Below, piece by piece: positions 49,797-59,134 of a stretch of 64,000 nt of DNA. Under the pieces are notes generated by a model, which had not been told where the DNA came from, did not search any database, and was given only the letters and a program-made list of their open reading frames with translations. Numbering within the stretch: position 1 is the stretch's first letter; each line of letters begins with the position of its first letter. Origin of the DNA: Burkholderiales bacterium RIFCSPLOWO2_02_FULL_57_36 (GTDB taxonomy: Bacteria > Pseudomonadota > Gammaproteobacteria > Burkholderiales > Burkholderiaceae_D); the NCBI GenBank assembly GCA_001770855.1, contig MESE01000148.1, forward strand, positions 1-64,000, read 5' to 3'. The position numbers were made by a program, and so were the translations under genes.

Positions 49797-52550
49797 ATGA
49801 AAAAAACCCTGCTGTTAGTTGATGGTTCCAGCTATCTTTACCGCGCGTTTCACGCCATGCCGGATTTGCGTAATGCGCAAGGCGCGCCTACCGGCGCCAT
49901 CTACGGCATGATCAACATGCTGCGCCGTTTGCGCAATGATTATTCGGCAGCATACATGGCCTGTGTCTTCGATGCAAAAGGCAAAACTTTCCGCGACGAT
50001 CTGTATGCGGAATACAAAGCGCAACGCGCGTCGATGCCGGAGGATCTGGTCCGGCAGATCGAACCGATTCACGAAGCGGTAAAGGCGATGGGATGGCCGA
50101 TCCTGATGGTCGACGGCATTGAAGCGGACGATGTGATCGGCACACTCACGGTGCACGCAGTGGAACATGGTATGGATACGGTGATTTCGACCGGCGACAA
50201 GGACCTTGCGCAATTGGTTAACGACCATGTAACGCTGATCAATACGATGAGCAACGAAAAGCTGGACCGCGCCGGCGTGATCGCCAAGTTCGGCGTGCCT
50301 CCGGAGCGCATCGTCGATTATCTGACGCTGGTCGGCGACACGGTCGACAACGTGCCGGGCGTACCCAAGGTTGGGCCGAAAACCGCGGTCAAATGGTTGG
50401 CGCAATATGATTCACTCGATGGCGTGATTGCCAATGCGGCCAGCATTGGCGGCGCTGTCGGGGAAAATCTGCGCCAGGCGCTCGACTGGCTGCCGCAGGC
50501 ACGAACGCTGGTGACGGTGAAAACCGATTGCGACTTGGCCAAGCATATGGTTTCGATTCCGGAATCACTGTGCCAGAAACCCGAAGACAAGACTGCGTTG
50601 ATCGATTTTTTCACGCGTCAGAATTTCAAGTCCTGGTTGCGTGAATTGACCAATGACGTCGCAGCGGAAAAGGCGGCACAGGATGGCCCGGCTTCGAATG
50701 CGAATCGGCAGGGCGGGCTGTTCGAGTCGAATGCGCCGCCGACGACTAGGCAATATGAAACCGTGCTGACTGAAGCGCAGCTGGACAGATGGCTGGCACT
50801 GATCGATGCGGCGCCGCTCACTTGCGTCGATACCGAAACCACGTCGCTTGATCCGATGCAGGCGCAACTGGTGGGCATTTCGTTTTGTTGCGAGCCCGGC
50901 ATTGCCGCCTATATTCCTGTGGCGCACCGCTATCAGGGTGCGCCCGAACAATTGTCGCGCGAGTTGGTGCTGTCCCGGCTGAAGGCATGGCTGGAAAACC
51001 CGGACAAACCGAAGGTCGGTCAGCACCTGAAATACGATAGTCATATTTTCTGCAACCATGGCGTTACGCTGCGCGGCGTCGTGCACGATACCTTGCTCGA
51101 ATCGTATGTGTTCGAATCGCATCGGAGCCACGATATGGACAGCCTCGCGCTGCGCCATCTCGACATCAAGACGATCACGTTTCAGGAGGTGTGCGGCAAG
51201 GGCGCATCGCAAATCTGTTTCGATGAAGTCGCGATTGACCGCGCCACTGAATACGCGGCGGAAGATGCCGATGTCACACTGCAGCTGCATCATGCGATGT
51301 GGCCCAATATCGCCAACGACGACAAGCTGAAATTCATCTACGAAAAAATCGAACTTCCGACCGCGGTCGTATTGCAAAAAATCGAACGCAATGGGGTTCT
51401 GGTGGATCCGCAGCGGTTGGCAACGCAGTCCAATGAGCTGGGCAAGCGCATGCTGGACATCGAGCGCCAGGCATACGAGCTGGCCGGCCAGCCGTTCAAT
51501 CTCAACTCGCCGAAACAGATCGGCGAGATTTTTTTCGACAAGCTGAAACTGCCGGTGGTGAAAAAGACGCCGTCCGGCACGCCGTCCACCGATGAGGAGG
51601 TGCTGCAAAAGCTGGCGGAAGATTATCCGCTTCCAAAGGTTTTGCTCGATTACCGCAGCTTGTCGAAGCTGAAATCGACATACACCGACAAGCTGCCGAA
51701 GATGATCGATGCAACGACCGGGCGTGTGCATACCAATTATGCGCAAGCGGTCGCCGTAACCGGACGTCTGGCATCGAACGAACCCAATCTGCAGAATATT
51801 CCGATACGTACCGCGGAGGGACGGCGCATTCGCGAGGCATTCATTGCGCCGCCAGACAGCGTAATCGTATCCGCCGATTATTCTCAGATCGAACTGCGCA
51901 TCATGGCGCATCTGTCCGGTGACGAAAACATGTTGCGGGCGTTCGCTGATGGCGAGGACATTCATCGCGCCACGGCTGCCGAGATATTCGCTGTGGCGCC
52001 GGCCGAGGTCACCAGCGAACAACGTCGCTATGCGAAGGTGATCAATTTCGGATTGATTTACGGAATGAGCGCTTTCGGGCTGGCAGGTAACCTCGGCATC
52101 GAACGCGCTGCCGCACAAATGTATATCGACAAGTATTTCCAGCGTTTTTTCGGCGTGAAGAAGTTCATGGACGATACGCGGGCGCAGGCCAAGGCAAATG
52201 GCTACGTCGAGACCGTCTTCGGCCGTCGGCTGTGGCTTCCGGAAATCAATTCGCCTAACGGGCCGCGGCGCCAGGGAGCCGAACGCGCTGCGATTAATGC
52301 GCCGATGCAGGGAACGGCGGCGGATCTGATCAAGCTGTCGATGATTGCGGTACAAGACTGGCTTGAGGCGGAGCACTTGCGCTCTTTAATCGTGATGCAG
52401 GTGCATGATGAACTCGTACTCGAAGTGCCGAATTCGGAATTGCCGCGTGTGCGCGACAAACTGCCGGAATTGATGGCAGGTGTTGCCAATTTGAAAGTGC
52501 CTTTGAATGCTGAAGTGGGCGTCGGCAGCAACTGGGACGAGGCGCATTAA
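49797..52550 (+). CDS. polA: DNA polymerase I
   Basis: A 917-residue polymerase with all three domains. The 5' nuclease opens with LLLVDGSSYLYRAFHA and has GVPKVGPKTAVKWL. The 3'-5' exonuclease keeps CVDTETTSLDPM, so proofreading residues look intact. The polymerase shows motif A DYSQIELRIMAH (near 694), motif B KVINFGLIYG (near 745) and motif C QVHDELVLE (near 867). ATG 49797 begins at the palindrome CATATG shared with the LOG gene. Confidence 0.97.
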   Translation: MKKTLLLVDGSSYLYRAFHAMPDLRNAQGAPTGAIYGMINMLRRLRNDYSAAYMACVFDAKGKTFRDDLYAEYKAQRASMPEDLVRQIEPIHEAVKAMGWPILMVDGIEADDVIGTLTVHAVEHGMDTVISTGDKDLAQLVNDHVTLINTMSNEKLDRAGVIAKFGVPPERIVDYLTLVGDTVDNVPGVPKVGPKTAVKWLAQYDSLDGVIANAASIGGAVGENLRQALDWLPQARTLVTVKTDCDLAKHMVSIPESLCQKPEDKTALIDFFTRQNFKSWLRELTNDVAAEKAAQDGPASNANRQGGLFESNAPPTTRQYETVLTEAQLDRWLALIDAAPLTCVDTETTSLDPMQAQLVGISFCCEPGIAAYIPVAHRYQGAPEQLSRELVLSRLKAWLENPDKPKVGQHLKYDSHIFCNHGVTLRGVVHDTLLESYVFESHRSHDMDSLALRHLDIKTITFQEVCGKGASQICFDEVAIDRATEYAAEDADVTLQLHHAMWPNIANDDKLKFIYEKIELPTAVVLQKIERNGVLVDPQRLATQSNELGKRMLDIERQAYELAGQPFNLNSPKQIGEIFFDKLKLPVVKKTPSGTPSTDEEVLQKLAEDYPLPKVLLDYRSLSKLKSTYTDKLPKMIDATTGRVHTNYAQAVAVTGRLASNEPNLQNIPIRTAEGRRIREAFIAPPDSVIVSADYSQIELRIMAHLSGDENMLRAFADGEDIHRATAAEIFAVAPAEVTSEQRRYAKVINFGLIYGMSAFGLAGNLGIERAAAQMYIDKYFQRFFGVKKFMDDTRAQAKANGYVETVFGRRLWLPEINSPNGPRRQGAERAAINAPMQGTAADLIKLSMIAVQDWLEAEHLRSLIVMQVHDELVLEVPNSELPRVRDKLPELMAGVANLKVPLNAEVGVGSNWDEAH

Positions 52551-52723
52551 GGAACGTATGGTCAGGCGGACGTCTGCATCGATTCGTTGTCATGATAATC
52601 AGCATCGGGGTAAGACGCCGTTTTTCATGATCGGAAACAAGAACAGGAAAAGTTCAACACGCTAAGGTTGTCGGCATAGCCGATTGCCTTGAAATGCTTG
52701 ATCAATATTACCGGAGGATCGAC

Positions 52724-53608
52724 ATGACTCATTTGAAAGAAGATTTTGATAGTTTGGTCGCAAAAACATCGCTATCCGACGGGCTTGACCGAAGAGGGTT
52801 TTTGCAGGCGGCAATCGGAAGCGGCTTCGCCGCCGCGGTAATGCCGGTGATGGCGCAAAATGTGGTCAAGACTGATACTTCCGGACTGACTGCCGGAGAG
52901 GTCACGCTGACAGTCAAGGGTCAGCGAGTGCCGATGTATCGAGCCCACCCCGAAGGCAAAACCAATTTGCCGGTAATCCTGGTTATCTCTGAAATTTTCG
53001 GTGTACATGAGCACATTGCCGATGTCGCGCGGCGCTTTGCCAAACAAGGGTATCTTGCCCTCGCGCCAGAATTGTTTGTGCGCCAAGGCGATGCCAAGGC
53101 ATATGCGTCGGTTCCCGAGCTGATAAAGGAAGTTGTTTCCAAGGTCCCGGATGAGCAGGTGATGACGGATCTGGATGCATGCGTTGCATGGGCCAGGCAA
53201 AACGGTGGCAACGCGACGAAACTGGGCATCACCGGATTTTGCTGGGGTGGTCGCATCACATGGTTATATGCAGCGCACAATCCGGCAGTCAAGGCTGGCG
53301 TCGCTTGGTACGGCCGCCTGGTGGGTGATGCGACGTCGTTGACGCCAAAACATCCGGTCGATATTGCCGCTAATCTCAAAACGCCGGTTTTGGGATTGTA
53401 TGGGGCGAAGGATGGCGGCATCCCTCTTGAAAGCATAGAAAAAATGAAATCCGCGCTGGCGCAGGGAAGCAGCAAATCGGAGTTTGTCATTTATCCCAAT
53501 TCCGGCCATGCATTTTATGCCGATTACAGGCCAAGCTTTGTCGAGGCCGATGCGAAAGACGGCTGGACTCGCTGCCTCGCATGGTTCAAGACACACGGTG
53601 TCGTCTGA
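52724..53608 (+). CDS. Dienelactone hydrolase-family protein with Tat-type signal
   Basis: A 294-residue alpha/beta hydrolase. The triad is visible: cysteine in GFCWGGR, aspartate in YGAKDGGI and histidine in NSGHAFYAD. The N-terminus has a twin-arginine motif DRRGFLQAAIGSGFAAAV (22-39), predicting folded export to the periplasm. ATG 52724 follows GGAGG. The substrate may be a dienelactone or another lactone or ester; no aromatic-degradation genes are adjacent. Confidence 0.9.
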   Translation: MTHLKEDFDSLVAKTSLSDGLDRRGFLQAAIGSGFAAAVMPVMAQNVVKTDTSGLTAGEVTLTVKGQRVPMYRAHPEGKTNLPVILVISEIFGVHEHIADVARRFAKQGYLALAPELFVRQGDAKAYASVPELIKEVVSKVPDEQVMTDLDACVAWARQNGGNATKLGITGFCWGGRITWLYAAHNPAVKAGVAWYGRLVGDATSLTPKHPVDIAANLKTPVLGLYGAKDGGIPLESIEKMKSALAQGSSKSEFVIYPNSGHAFYADYRPSFVEADAKDGWTRCLAWFKTHGVV

Positions 53609-53647
53609 CAAGCTGGTCGAAACTTGCAGCAATAAAAACGGGAGCAT

Positions 53648-53678
53648 TGAAAAACGCGGCAGTCTGCCGCGTTTTTTA
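53648..53678 (+). terminator. Rho-independent terminator after the hydrolase
   Basis: AAAAACGCGGCAG pairs with CTGCCGCGTTTTTT around a very short loop, followed by T. It lies 40 bp after the stop codon. Confidence 0.88.
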
Positions 53679-53726
53679 TCGTCGATTATTTGCTGAAAAT
53701 TCCTCGCTGTGTTCTAATTTGCAACT

Positions 53727-54533
53727 TTGTTGCAACTTTCGGGGCTTAAAATCAATTCCACTCTGCTATCGATTTTGCTTACTGTCACCCTTGCAGGTGT
53801 GATCAGTATTTCACTTGCTGCACTGATTTCGTTCTCGCTATTGTCAAAGATGGTTGAGCGCATGGTCAGCCTGTCCGTCGGTATTTTGCTATCGGTCTCG
53901 CTGTTGCATGCATTGCCTGAAGCATTCGAATCGCATGTTGATCCGCATACCTTGTTCGCGGTATTGCTGGGTGGCTTGTTGGCATTTTTCCTGCTGGAGA
54001 AATTTGCGATTTTGCGGCATTCGCACCACTACGAAGGCGATGGCCACGGGCATGAGCATGGCCATGATGTGCATGAAGCCGGCAAATCGGGCTGGATGAT
54101 CCTGGTCGGCGACGGCTTGCACAATTTTACCGACGGAATTTTGATTGCCGCGGCTTTTCTGGCGGATCCGAAATTGGGGCTGGTAACCGCGCTTGCCATT
54201 ATCGCGCATGAAATTCCGCAAGAGATCGGCGATTTCATCGTGCTGTTGAATGCCGGATTTTCGCGCGCACGCGCGTATGTCTACAACCTGATTTGCAGTC
54301 TGATGGGCGTGATCGGCGGACTGGTCGGCTACTTTACCTTGGAGCATGGGCTCGAATGGATTCCGTATGTACTGGTATTTGCTTCATCCGGATTCATCTA
54401 CATCGCGGTGAGCGACCTGATGCCGCAGATGCAGCGGCGAGCGACCGTGAGGGAGACGATCCCCCAGCTTTTGCTGGTCGGGCTGGGCGTCGTCATTGTG
54501 TTGCTGCTCACCAGATCCATGCACGGCCATTGA
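53727..54533 (+). CDS. ZIP-family metal transporter
   Basis: An inner-membrane protein of up to 268 residues with about eight helices. The metal-binding helices carry DGLHNFTDGILIAAAF and IAHEIPQEIGDF, the ZIP core. A histidine-rich cytoplasmic loop, HSHHYEGDGHGHEHGHDVHE, lies near 98-117. It imports zinc or related divalent metals. No ATG is present at the N-terminus; a TTG (53727 or 53730) is assumed because conservation appears to begin near NSTLLSILLTV. Confidence 0.88.
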   Translation: MLQLSGLKINSTLLSILLTVTLAGVISISLAALISFSLLSKMVERMVSLSVGILLSVSLLHALPEAFESHVDPHTLFAVLLGGLLAFFLLEKFAILRHSHHYEGDGHGHEHGHDVHEAGKSGWMILVGDGLHNFTDGILIAAAFLADPKLGLVTALAIIAHEIPQEIGDFIVLLNAGFSRARAYVYNLICSLMGVIGGLVGYFTLEHGLEWIPYVLVFASSGFIYIAVSDLMPQMQRRATVRETIPQLLLVGLGVVIVLLLTRSMHGH

Positions 54534-54761
54534 TTTTCTCTTTCGGACACCGTGATTGTTTCAATGACGTTTGTATGCCGCACATTGTTGCATTTACTTG
54601 ATGCTGGGATATGAATTGAGATAGCTTTTTTGGTCCTCGCCATATTTCGCCGCAAAACAGGCGTATCTTTGCAAGGGTAGTCAGGTTTCCAAATAGTATT
54701 CTGTTTTCCGGGATTACGATCACTTCCATGTGCGTCTGGCGAACAATCGATTGGTTATGCG

Positions 54762-55871
54762 ATGACCCAAAAAAGTCCGGAAAGCATCAACAAAATAAAT
54801 CGGAATACGATTGGGATGCTCCGTGTCGTCGTGCTCAGTTACGCGGTGGACTTCCTGCTGCTGATCGGACTCTCATATGAGGGATGGATTAGCGGCGTCA
54901 CGGTGGGCATCTACGGTATCGCGGCTCTCCTGCAGAATCTCTTGTTTTATCTGATGATCAAGGCCGGCCTCAATCGGTCGTTCAAGGATCCCGGCATGAC
55001 AGTCATCCAGATCCTGTTTGCAGTATTCCTGCAGGCCGGTTTTCTGTTGGCGGCGCCCGAGGTAGGCGTACTGTTTCTGGTCAATCTTTTCAGTGTATTC
55101 ATGTTTGGCGTTCTGGCGTTCAACGCGCGACAGTTCGTCTTTTGCTGGCTGGTCGGCGCGGCATCCACGGCAGTCGCTTTTTTTTACATCGGCAACCGTA
55201 TCGGCTTTCCAATCGAGACGACATTGAACCAGGTCATCATGTGGACATTGTTCATGGTGGCCCTTGGGAAAACCATCTACTTGGCAAGCGCAATCAGTAC
55301 TCTGCGACTGAAGGTCTCGGAAAGAAACCGGGCGCTGACGATTGCGTTGAAACAGATGGAAGAAATGGCAACGCATGACGCCTTGACCGGCGTATTGAAT
55401 CGCCGGGCAATGCTTGTTGCGATGGATGCGGAACTTCAGATCTTCAAGCGCAAGAAAACGCCTTTCTGCATTGCCGTGATGGATCTGGATCATTTCAAGC
55501 AGATCAATGATACCTTTGGCCATGCAGTCGGAGACGAGGTACTCGGCGCATTCGCGGAAATTCTTAAGCAAAGCCTGCGTGTGACGGATCGTATTTCCCG
55601 TTATGGTGGCGACGAATTTGTCGTATTGCTGACCGATACGCCACGCGATGTTGCGGTCATGGTGCTGGAGCGTATTTGTGCGCGTATCAAGCAGCATGAT
55701 TGGGGTGCGCTCGTGCCGGAATTAACCGTGACCGTATCGATCGGTGTCGCTGAAATCATGACCGGTGATACGGTGGCGCAAACGTTCGAGCATGCGGATA
55801 GCGCACTGTATGAGGTAAAACAGTCAGGACGAAACAGCGTTCATGCGGCGCTCAATCGAGTTGCAGCATGA
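54762..55871 (+). CDS. Membrane-bound diguanylate cyclase (GGDEF)
   Basis: A 369-residue protein with about six membrane helices (20-185), a short coiled linker and a complete GGDEF domain. DALTGVLNRRAM, MDLDHFKQINDTFGHAVGD and RYGGDEFVVLL (GGDEF at 282-286) are intact, so c-di-GMP synthesis is expected. An upstream RxxD inhibitory site is not clearly present. No EAL domain follows. The stop codon touches a repeat element. Confidence 0.92.
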   Translation: MTQKSPESINKINRNTIGMLRVVVLSYAVDFLLLIGLSYEGWISGVTVGIYGIAALLQNLLFYLMIKAGLNRSFKDPGMTVIQILFAVFLQAGFLLAAPEVGVLFLVNLFSVFMFGVLAFNARQFVFCWLVGAASTAVAFFYIGNRIGFPIETTLNQVIMWTLFMVALGKTIYLASAISTLRLKVSERNRALTIALKQMEEMATHDALTGVLNRRAMLVAMDAELQIFKRKKTPFCIAVMDLDHFKQINDTFGHAVGDEVLGAFAEILKQSLRVTDRISRYGGDEFVVLLTDTPRDVAVMVLERICARIKQHDWGALVPELTVTVSIGVAEIMTGDTVAQTFEHADSALYEVKQSGRNSVHAALNRVAA

Positions 55872-56138
55872 GGACTCGCGTAGCAATAAGTTAGCATTTT
55901 TGCTGACCGTCCCCCAAGGGGACTTCCTTTGGGCGTAGCAGGCGCGCTGCTGCGTTGCCCGCCGCTTGCAGTACTCGCACTGCGGCGGCATCCTCTCCCT
56001 CAATTCCTCTCCACTTGTGGAGAGGGAAGCTATTTGCACCCTTCTCCCTCTGGGAGAAGGGATGGGGAAGAGGGAAAGCGCCTTGCATCGCATCCCGCTA
56101 TGGCCGCCAAAATACTAACTTATTGCTGCGCGAGCCCT
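55871..56138. mobile_element. MITE-like element with 30-bp terminal inverted repeats
   Basis: Left end 55871-55900 and right end 56109-56138 are inverted copies with 27 of 30 matches, sharing AGCAATAAGTTAG. The 208-bp interior has no gene but holds several hairpins: GTCCCC/GGGGAC, CGCCGC/GCGGCG, CCTCTCCAC/GTGGAGAGG and CCCTTCTCC/GGAGAAGGG. Size and structure suggest a non-autonomous mobile element. No clear target-site duplication was seen. Confidence 0.65.
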
Positions 56139-56209
56139 AAATCCCGATATCGGCAACAAGGTTGGCCAATGCAGCGGGAATGGCACATCAAGAAAATTTT
56201 CTGATTTTT

Positions 56210-57070
56210 TCAGGCTTTCTCGCCCGTCGCTACAGGACGCGCCGGGTCGGCGCACCATTCGCTCCACGACCCCGGATAGAGAGCCGCACCGGGCAGTCCG
56301 GCAATTTCCATTGCCAACAGATTATGACAAGCAGTGACGCCGGAACCGCACTGCATGATGGTTTTTGCAGGATTCCCGGTCACTAATTCGAATTCTGCGC
56401 GTAACTGACTTGCCGGCTTGAAGCATCCATCCGCTAGCAAATTGTCTCTGAAGAAGCGGTTTTTTGCGCCGGGAATATGGCCGCCCACCGGATCCAGCGT
56501 TTCGTTCTCACCGCGATACCGGTCTGGCGCTCGTGCGTCGACTACATTGCGTGTTGCATTGGATAGATTCCTGGCGATGTCTTCCGCACTGACGATGGAA
56601 ACGAGCGAGGGCTGTAAAGCGACGTCGCCGCGTATTTTGGATCCGGCTTCGATCGAGAGCTGCATGCCTTCAGCCATCCATGCGGGCAAGCCGCCGTCAA
56701 GCACGGCAACCGCTTCGTGACCGGCCCACCGCAGCATCCACCACAGGCGTGCGGCGAACATGCCGCCTTGCGCATCATAGGCGACGACCTGCGAGCTGTG
56801 ATTGACGCCCCAGGCACGCAGGGTTTCAACGAAATCGTCGCGGTCGGGCAAAGGATGGCGGCCGCGGAATGTGCCGTTCGGTCCAGGCGTTTTATCGGAC
56901 AGGTCAGTGTCCAGATTCGCGAATTGGGCATTCGGAATATGGCCGGCATCGTATGCGAGTCTGCCCGCAACTGGGTTGGCGAGGTCATGTCGGCAGTCGA
57001 GCACGATCCAGTCGGGTTCCAGTACGTGCTGCGCAAGTTCGGCGGCGGAGATCAATGTGGTGTATCGCAT
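56210..57070 (-). CDS. sseA: Thiosulfate/3-mercaptopyruvate sulfurtransferase, two rhodanese domains
   Basis: A 286-residue tandem rhodanese. The first domain (VLDCRHDLANP) lacks the cysteine loop, and the second has the active loop QCGSGVTAC. The CGSGVT form is that of mercaptopyruvate sulfurtransferases rather than CRxGxT thiosulfate types. It transfers sulfane sulfur to cyanide or thiols. It lies 9 bp after the EamA gene, so the minus-strand set is probably one operon. Confidence 0.9.
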   Translation of the reverse strand: MRYTTLISAAELAQHVLEPDWIVLDCRHDLANPVAGRLAYDAGHIPNAQFANLDTDLSDKTPGPNGTFRGRHPLPDRDDFVETLRAWGVNHSSQVVAYDAQGGMFAARLWWMLRWAGHEAVAVLDGGLPAWMAEGMQLSIEAGSKIRGDVALQPSLVSIVSAEDIARNLSNATRNVVDARAPDRYRGENETLDPVGGHIPGAKNRFFRDNLLADGCFKPASQLRAEFELVTGNPAKTIMQCGSGVTACHNLLAMEIAGLPGAALYPGSWSEWCADPARPVATGEKA

Positions 57071-57079
57071 GTTCGGCTC

Positions 57080-58018
57080 CTATGCTTCGGCTGTAATCGG
57101 ATCGGTTTCCGGGTTTTTCGTAATGGCATTCGCCGATCTGGCCGCACGCGCATTGTAAAAAGCTGCAGCAATGCCGCTGACCAGGATCACGCCGATGCCC
57201 AGCCAGCCCGACCAGTGCAGTACGTCGCCCCAGATCAGGATGCCTAGAATGCTGGAAAAAACGATGCCGGTGTACTGCAGGTTTGCGGTAATGAGCACGT
57301 TGCCTAATCGGTAGGCGCGTGTCATGGCGATCTGGGCCAACGTTGCACTGATGCCTATTCCGAACAATAACGCGATGCCGGTGCCGCTGTGCGCGTGCCA
57401 TGTTACGGCGCTTTTACCTCCGACGGCGTACGTGAACAGAGTGCCCAGCAGGCCGGCGATCATGCCGGTGAGGGCGAAATAAAACACGATGCGGTATTCC
57501 GGTTCGCCAAGCTGGCCGAGATGTCGTACCTGCAAGTAAGCGAATGCCGACACGACGCCGGAAATCAATGCAAAAATGCCGCCCAGCCACTGCTCGGCAT
57601 GGACCGATGGACGCAGCAACAGGGTCACGCCGATAAAACTCAATGCAATTGCGGCGGCAAGGCTCCATTCGAAACGACTTCGTCCGCGCCACCAGCCGAC
57701 GGCAAACAGGATCGCGGCGATCCAGATCGGCGCCATGTAATTGAGTGTCATCGCTGTTGCCAAAGGCAGCTTGCCGAACGAAAAAAACCACAGCCAAAGA
57801 GCGCTAACGCCGATGGTGCCGCGCCAGAAATGATGCCAAGGCAGCGACGTCTTCAGCGTGCCTCCATGCAGTCGGATCAAGATGAGCATCACCACAACGC
57901 CGATCGCGCCGCGGTACATCACTATTTCGGAGGTCGAATACAGGTCGGACGCGAGCTTGACGCACACGCCCATCAGCGCGAATATGAAACTCGCAAACAA
58001 CATCCACAACGACTGCAT
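57080..58018 (-). CDS. DMT-family (EamA) transporter
   Basis: A 312-residue protein with ten predicted helices in two EamA repeats; the motifs MYRGAIGVVVMLILIR and LNYMAPIWIAAILFA in repeat one and ANLQYTGIVFSSILGILIWGD in repeat two are typical. DMT proteins mostly export amino acids or metabolites. It is 15 bp after the Rieske gene and 9 bp before the sulfurtransferase. Substrate unknown. Confidence 0.9.
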   Translation of the reverse strand: MQSLWMLFASFIFALMGVCVKLASDLYSTSEIVMYRGAIGVVVMLILIRLHGGTLKTSLPWHHFWRGTIGVSALWLWFFSFGKLPLATAMTLNYMAPIWIAAILFAVGWWRGRSRFEWSLAAAIALSFIGVTLLLRPSVHAEQWLGGIFALISGVVSAFAYLQVRHLGQLGEPEYRIVFYFALTGMIAGLLGTLFTYAVGGKSAVTWHAHSGTGIALLFGIGISATLAQIAMTRAYRLGNVLITANLQYTGIVFSSILGILIWGDVLHWSGWLGIGVILVSGIAAAFYNARAARSANAITKNPETDPITAEA

Positions 58019-58033
58019 CGGCGGCTCAGTCCG

Positions 58034-59134
58034 TCATACCGGGATATGCTTCCGATACCATTCATGGAAATGCTGCATTCCATCTTCCATCGGTGACTGG
58101 TATGGTCCTGTCTCATTGACGCCGCGATCCATTAGGATTCGCCGTCCGGCATCCATGCGCATTGCAATTTCATCGTCTTCGATGCAGGTTTCCATGTAGG
58201 CATCACGTTCCGCCTGGATGAATTCGCGCTCGAACAGCACGATCTCTTCCGGATAATAGAACTCCACTACATTGGTGGTTTTTTGCGGACCTTTGGGCCA
58301 TACCGTCGATACTGCCAGTACGTGCGGATACCATTCGACCATGATATTCGGATACAGCGTCAACCAGATCGCGCCATAGGGCGGCGGGACACCGTTGCGG
58401 AACTTCATCACCTGTTCCTGCCACGCCTTGTACTTTGGTGAACCGAACTTGGACAGGGCATGGTTGACGCCCACGGTTTGCACGCTGTAATTGTCGCCGA
58501 ATTCCCAGCGCAGATCCGCGCATGTCACAAAGCTGCCGAGTCCTGGATGAAACGGTTCGACATGATAATCCTCCAGATAAACTTCAATGAAGGATTTCCA
58601 GTTGTAATCGCATTCGTGGACTTCGACGTGATCCAGCATGTAACCGCTGAAATCGAGGTCTTTGGCCACGCTGAGGCCGGACATTATTTTTGCGACATCG
58701 ATACCGTTCTGTTCGAACAACAGACCGTTCCAGTTTTGCAGCGATGTGCCGGACAGATTCATGCACGGCGTTTCACCGAAATGCGGCGCGCCGATCAGCT
58801 CGCCTTTGAGATCGTAAGTCCAGCGGTGCAACGGGCACACAATGGCATTGGCATTGCCGCGGCCGTCGAGCATCTTGGCCTGGCGATGGCGGCAGACATT
58901 GGAAAGCAATTCGATGCCTTGCGCATTTCGCACCAGCATGCGGCCCTCGTTTTCCCATGCAAGCGTGGCATAGTCGCCTACGTTGGGCGCCATGAGTTGG
59001 TGGCCGGCATAACGCGGGCCACGATGGAATAGCTGACTGATTTCCTGCTGCAACAGCTGTTCGTCAAAATAAACATTGACTGGAAGTTGCGCGTCGGATC
59101 GCGCGAGCTTGGCGATATTAGCCAAATCGGACAT
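58034..59134 (-). CDS. Rieske-type aromatic-ring-hydroxylating oxygenase, alpha subunit
   Basis: A 366-residue terminal oxygenase. The Rieske cluster ligands are C81, H83, C100 and H103 (CRH and CPLH). The mononuclear iron motif FIEVYLEDYHVEPFHPG is intact, with a C-terminal acidic segment. The ATG at 59134 is used; one at 59161 would add 9 residues. No reductase or ferredoxin gene is adjacent. Relatives include choline/carnitine-type and aromatic oxygenases; substrate is open. Confidence 0.88.
   Translation of the reverse strand: MSDLANIAKLARSDAQLPVNVYFDEQLLQQEISQLFHRGPRYAGHQLMAPNVGDYATLAWENEGRMLVRNAQGIELLSNVCRHRQAKMLDGRGNANAIVCPLHRWTYDLKGELIGAPHFGETPCMNLSGTSLQNWNGLLFEQNGIDVAKIMSGLSVAKDLDFSGYMLDHVEVHECDYNWKSFIEVYLEDYHVEPFHPGLGSFVTCADLRWEFGDNYSVQTVGVNHALSKFGSPKYKAWQEQVMKFRNGVPPPYGAIWLTLYPNIMVEWYPHVLAVSTVWPKGPQKTTNVVEFYYPEEIVLFEREFIQAERDAYMETCIEDDEIAMRMDAGRRILMDRGVNETGPYQSPMEDGMQHFHEWYRKHIPV

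Noticed and set aside
50565-52376. 603-codon minus-strand frame inside polA
   Set aside because: An antisense shadow of polA; no domain or start signal, and polA shows all motifs.
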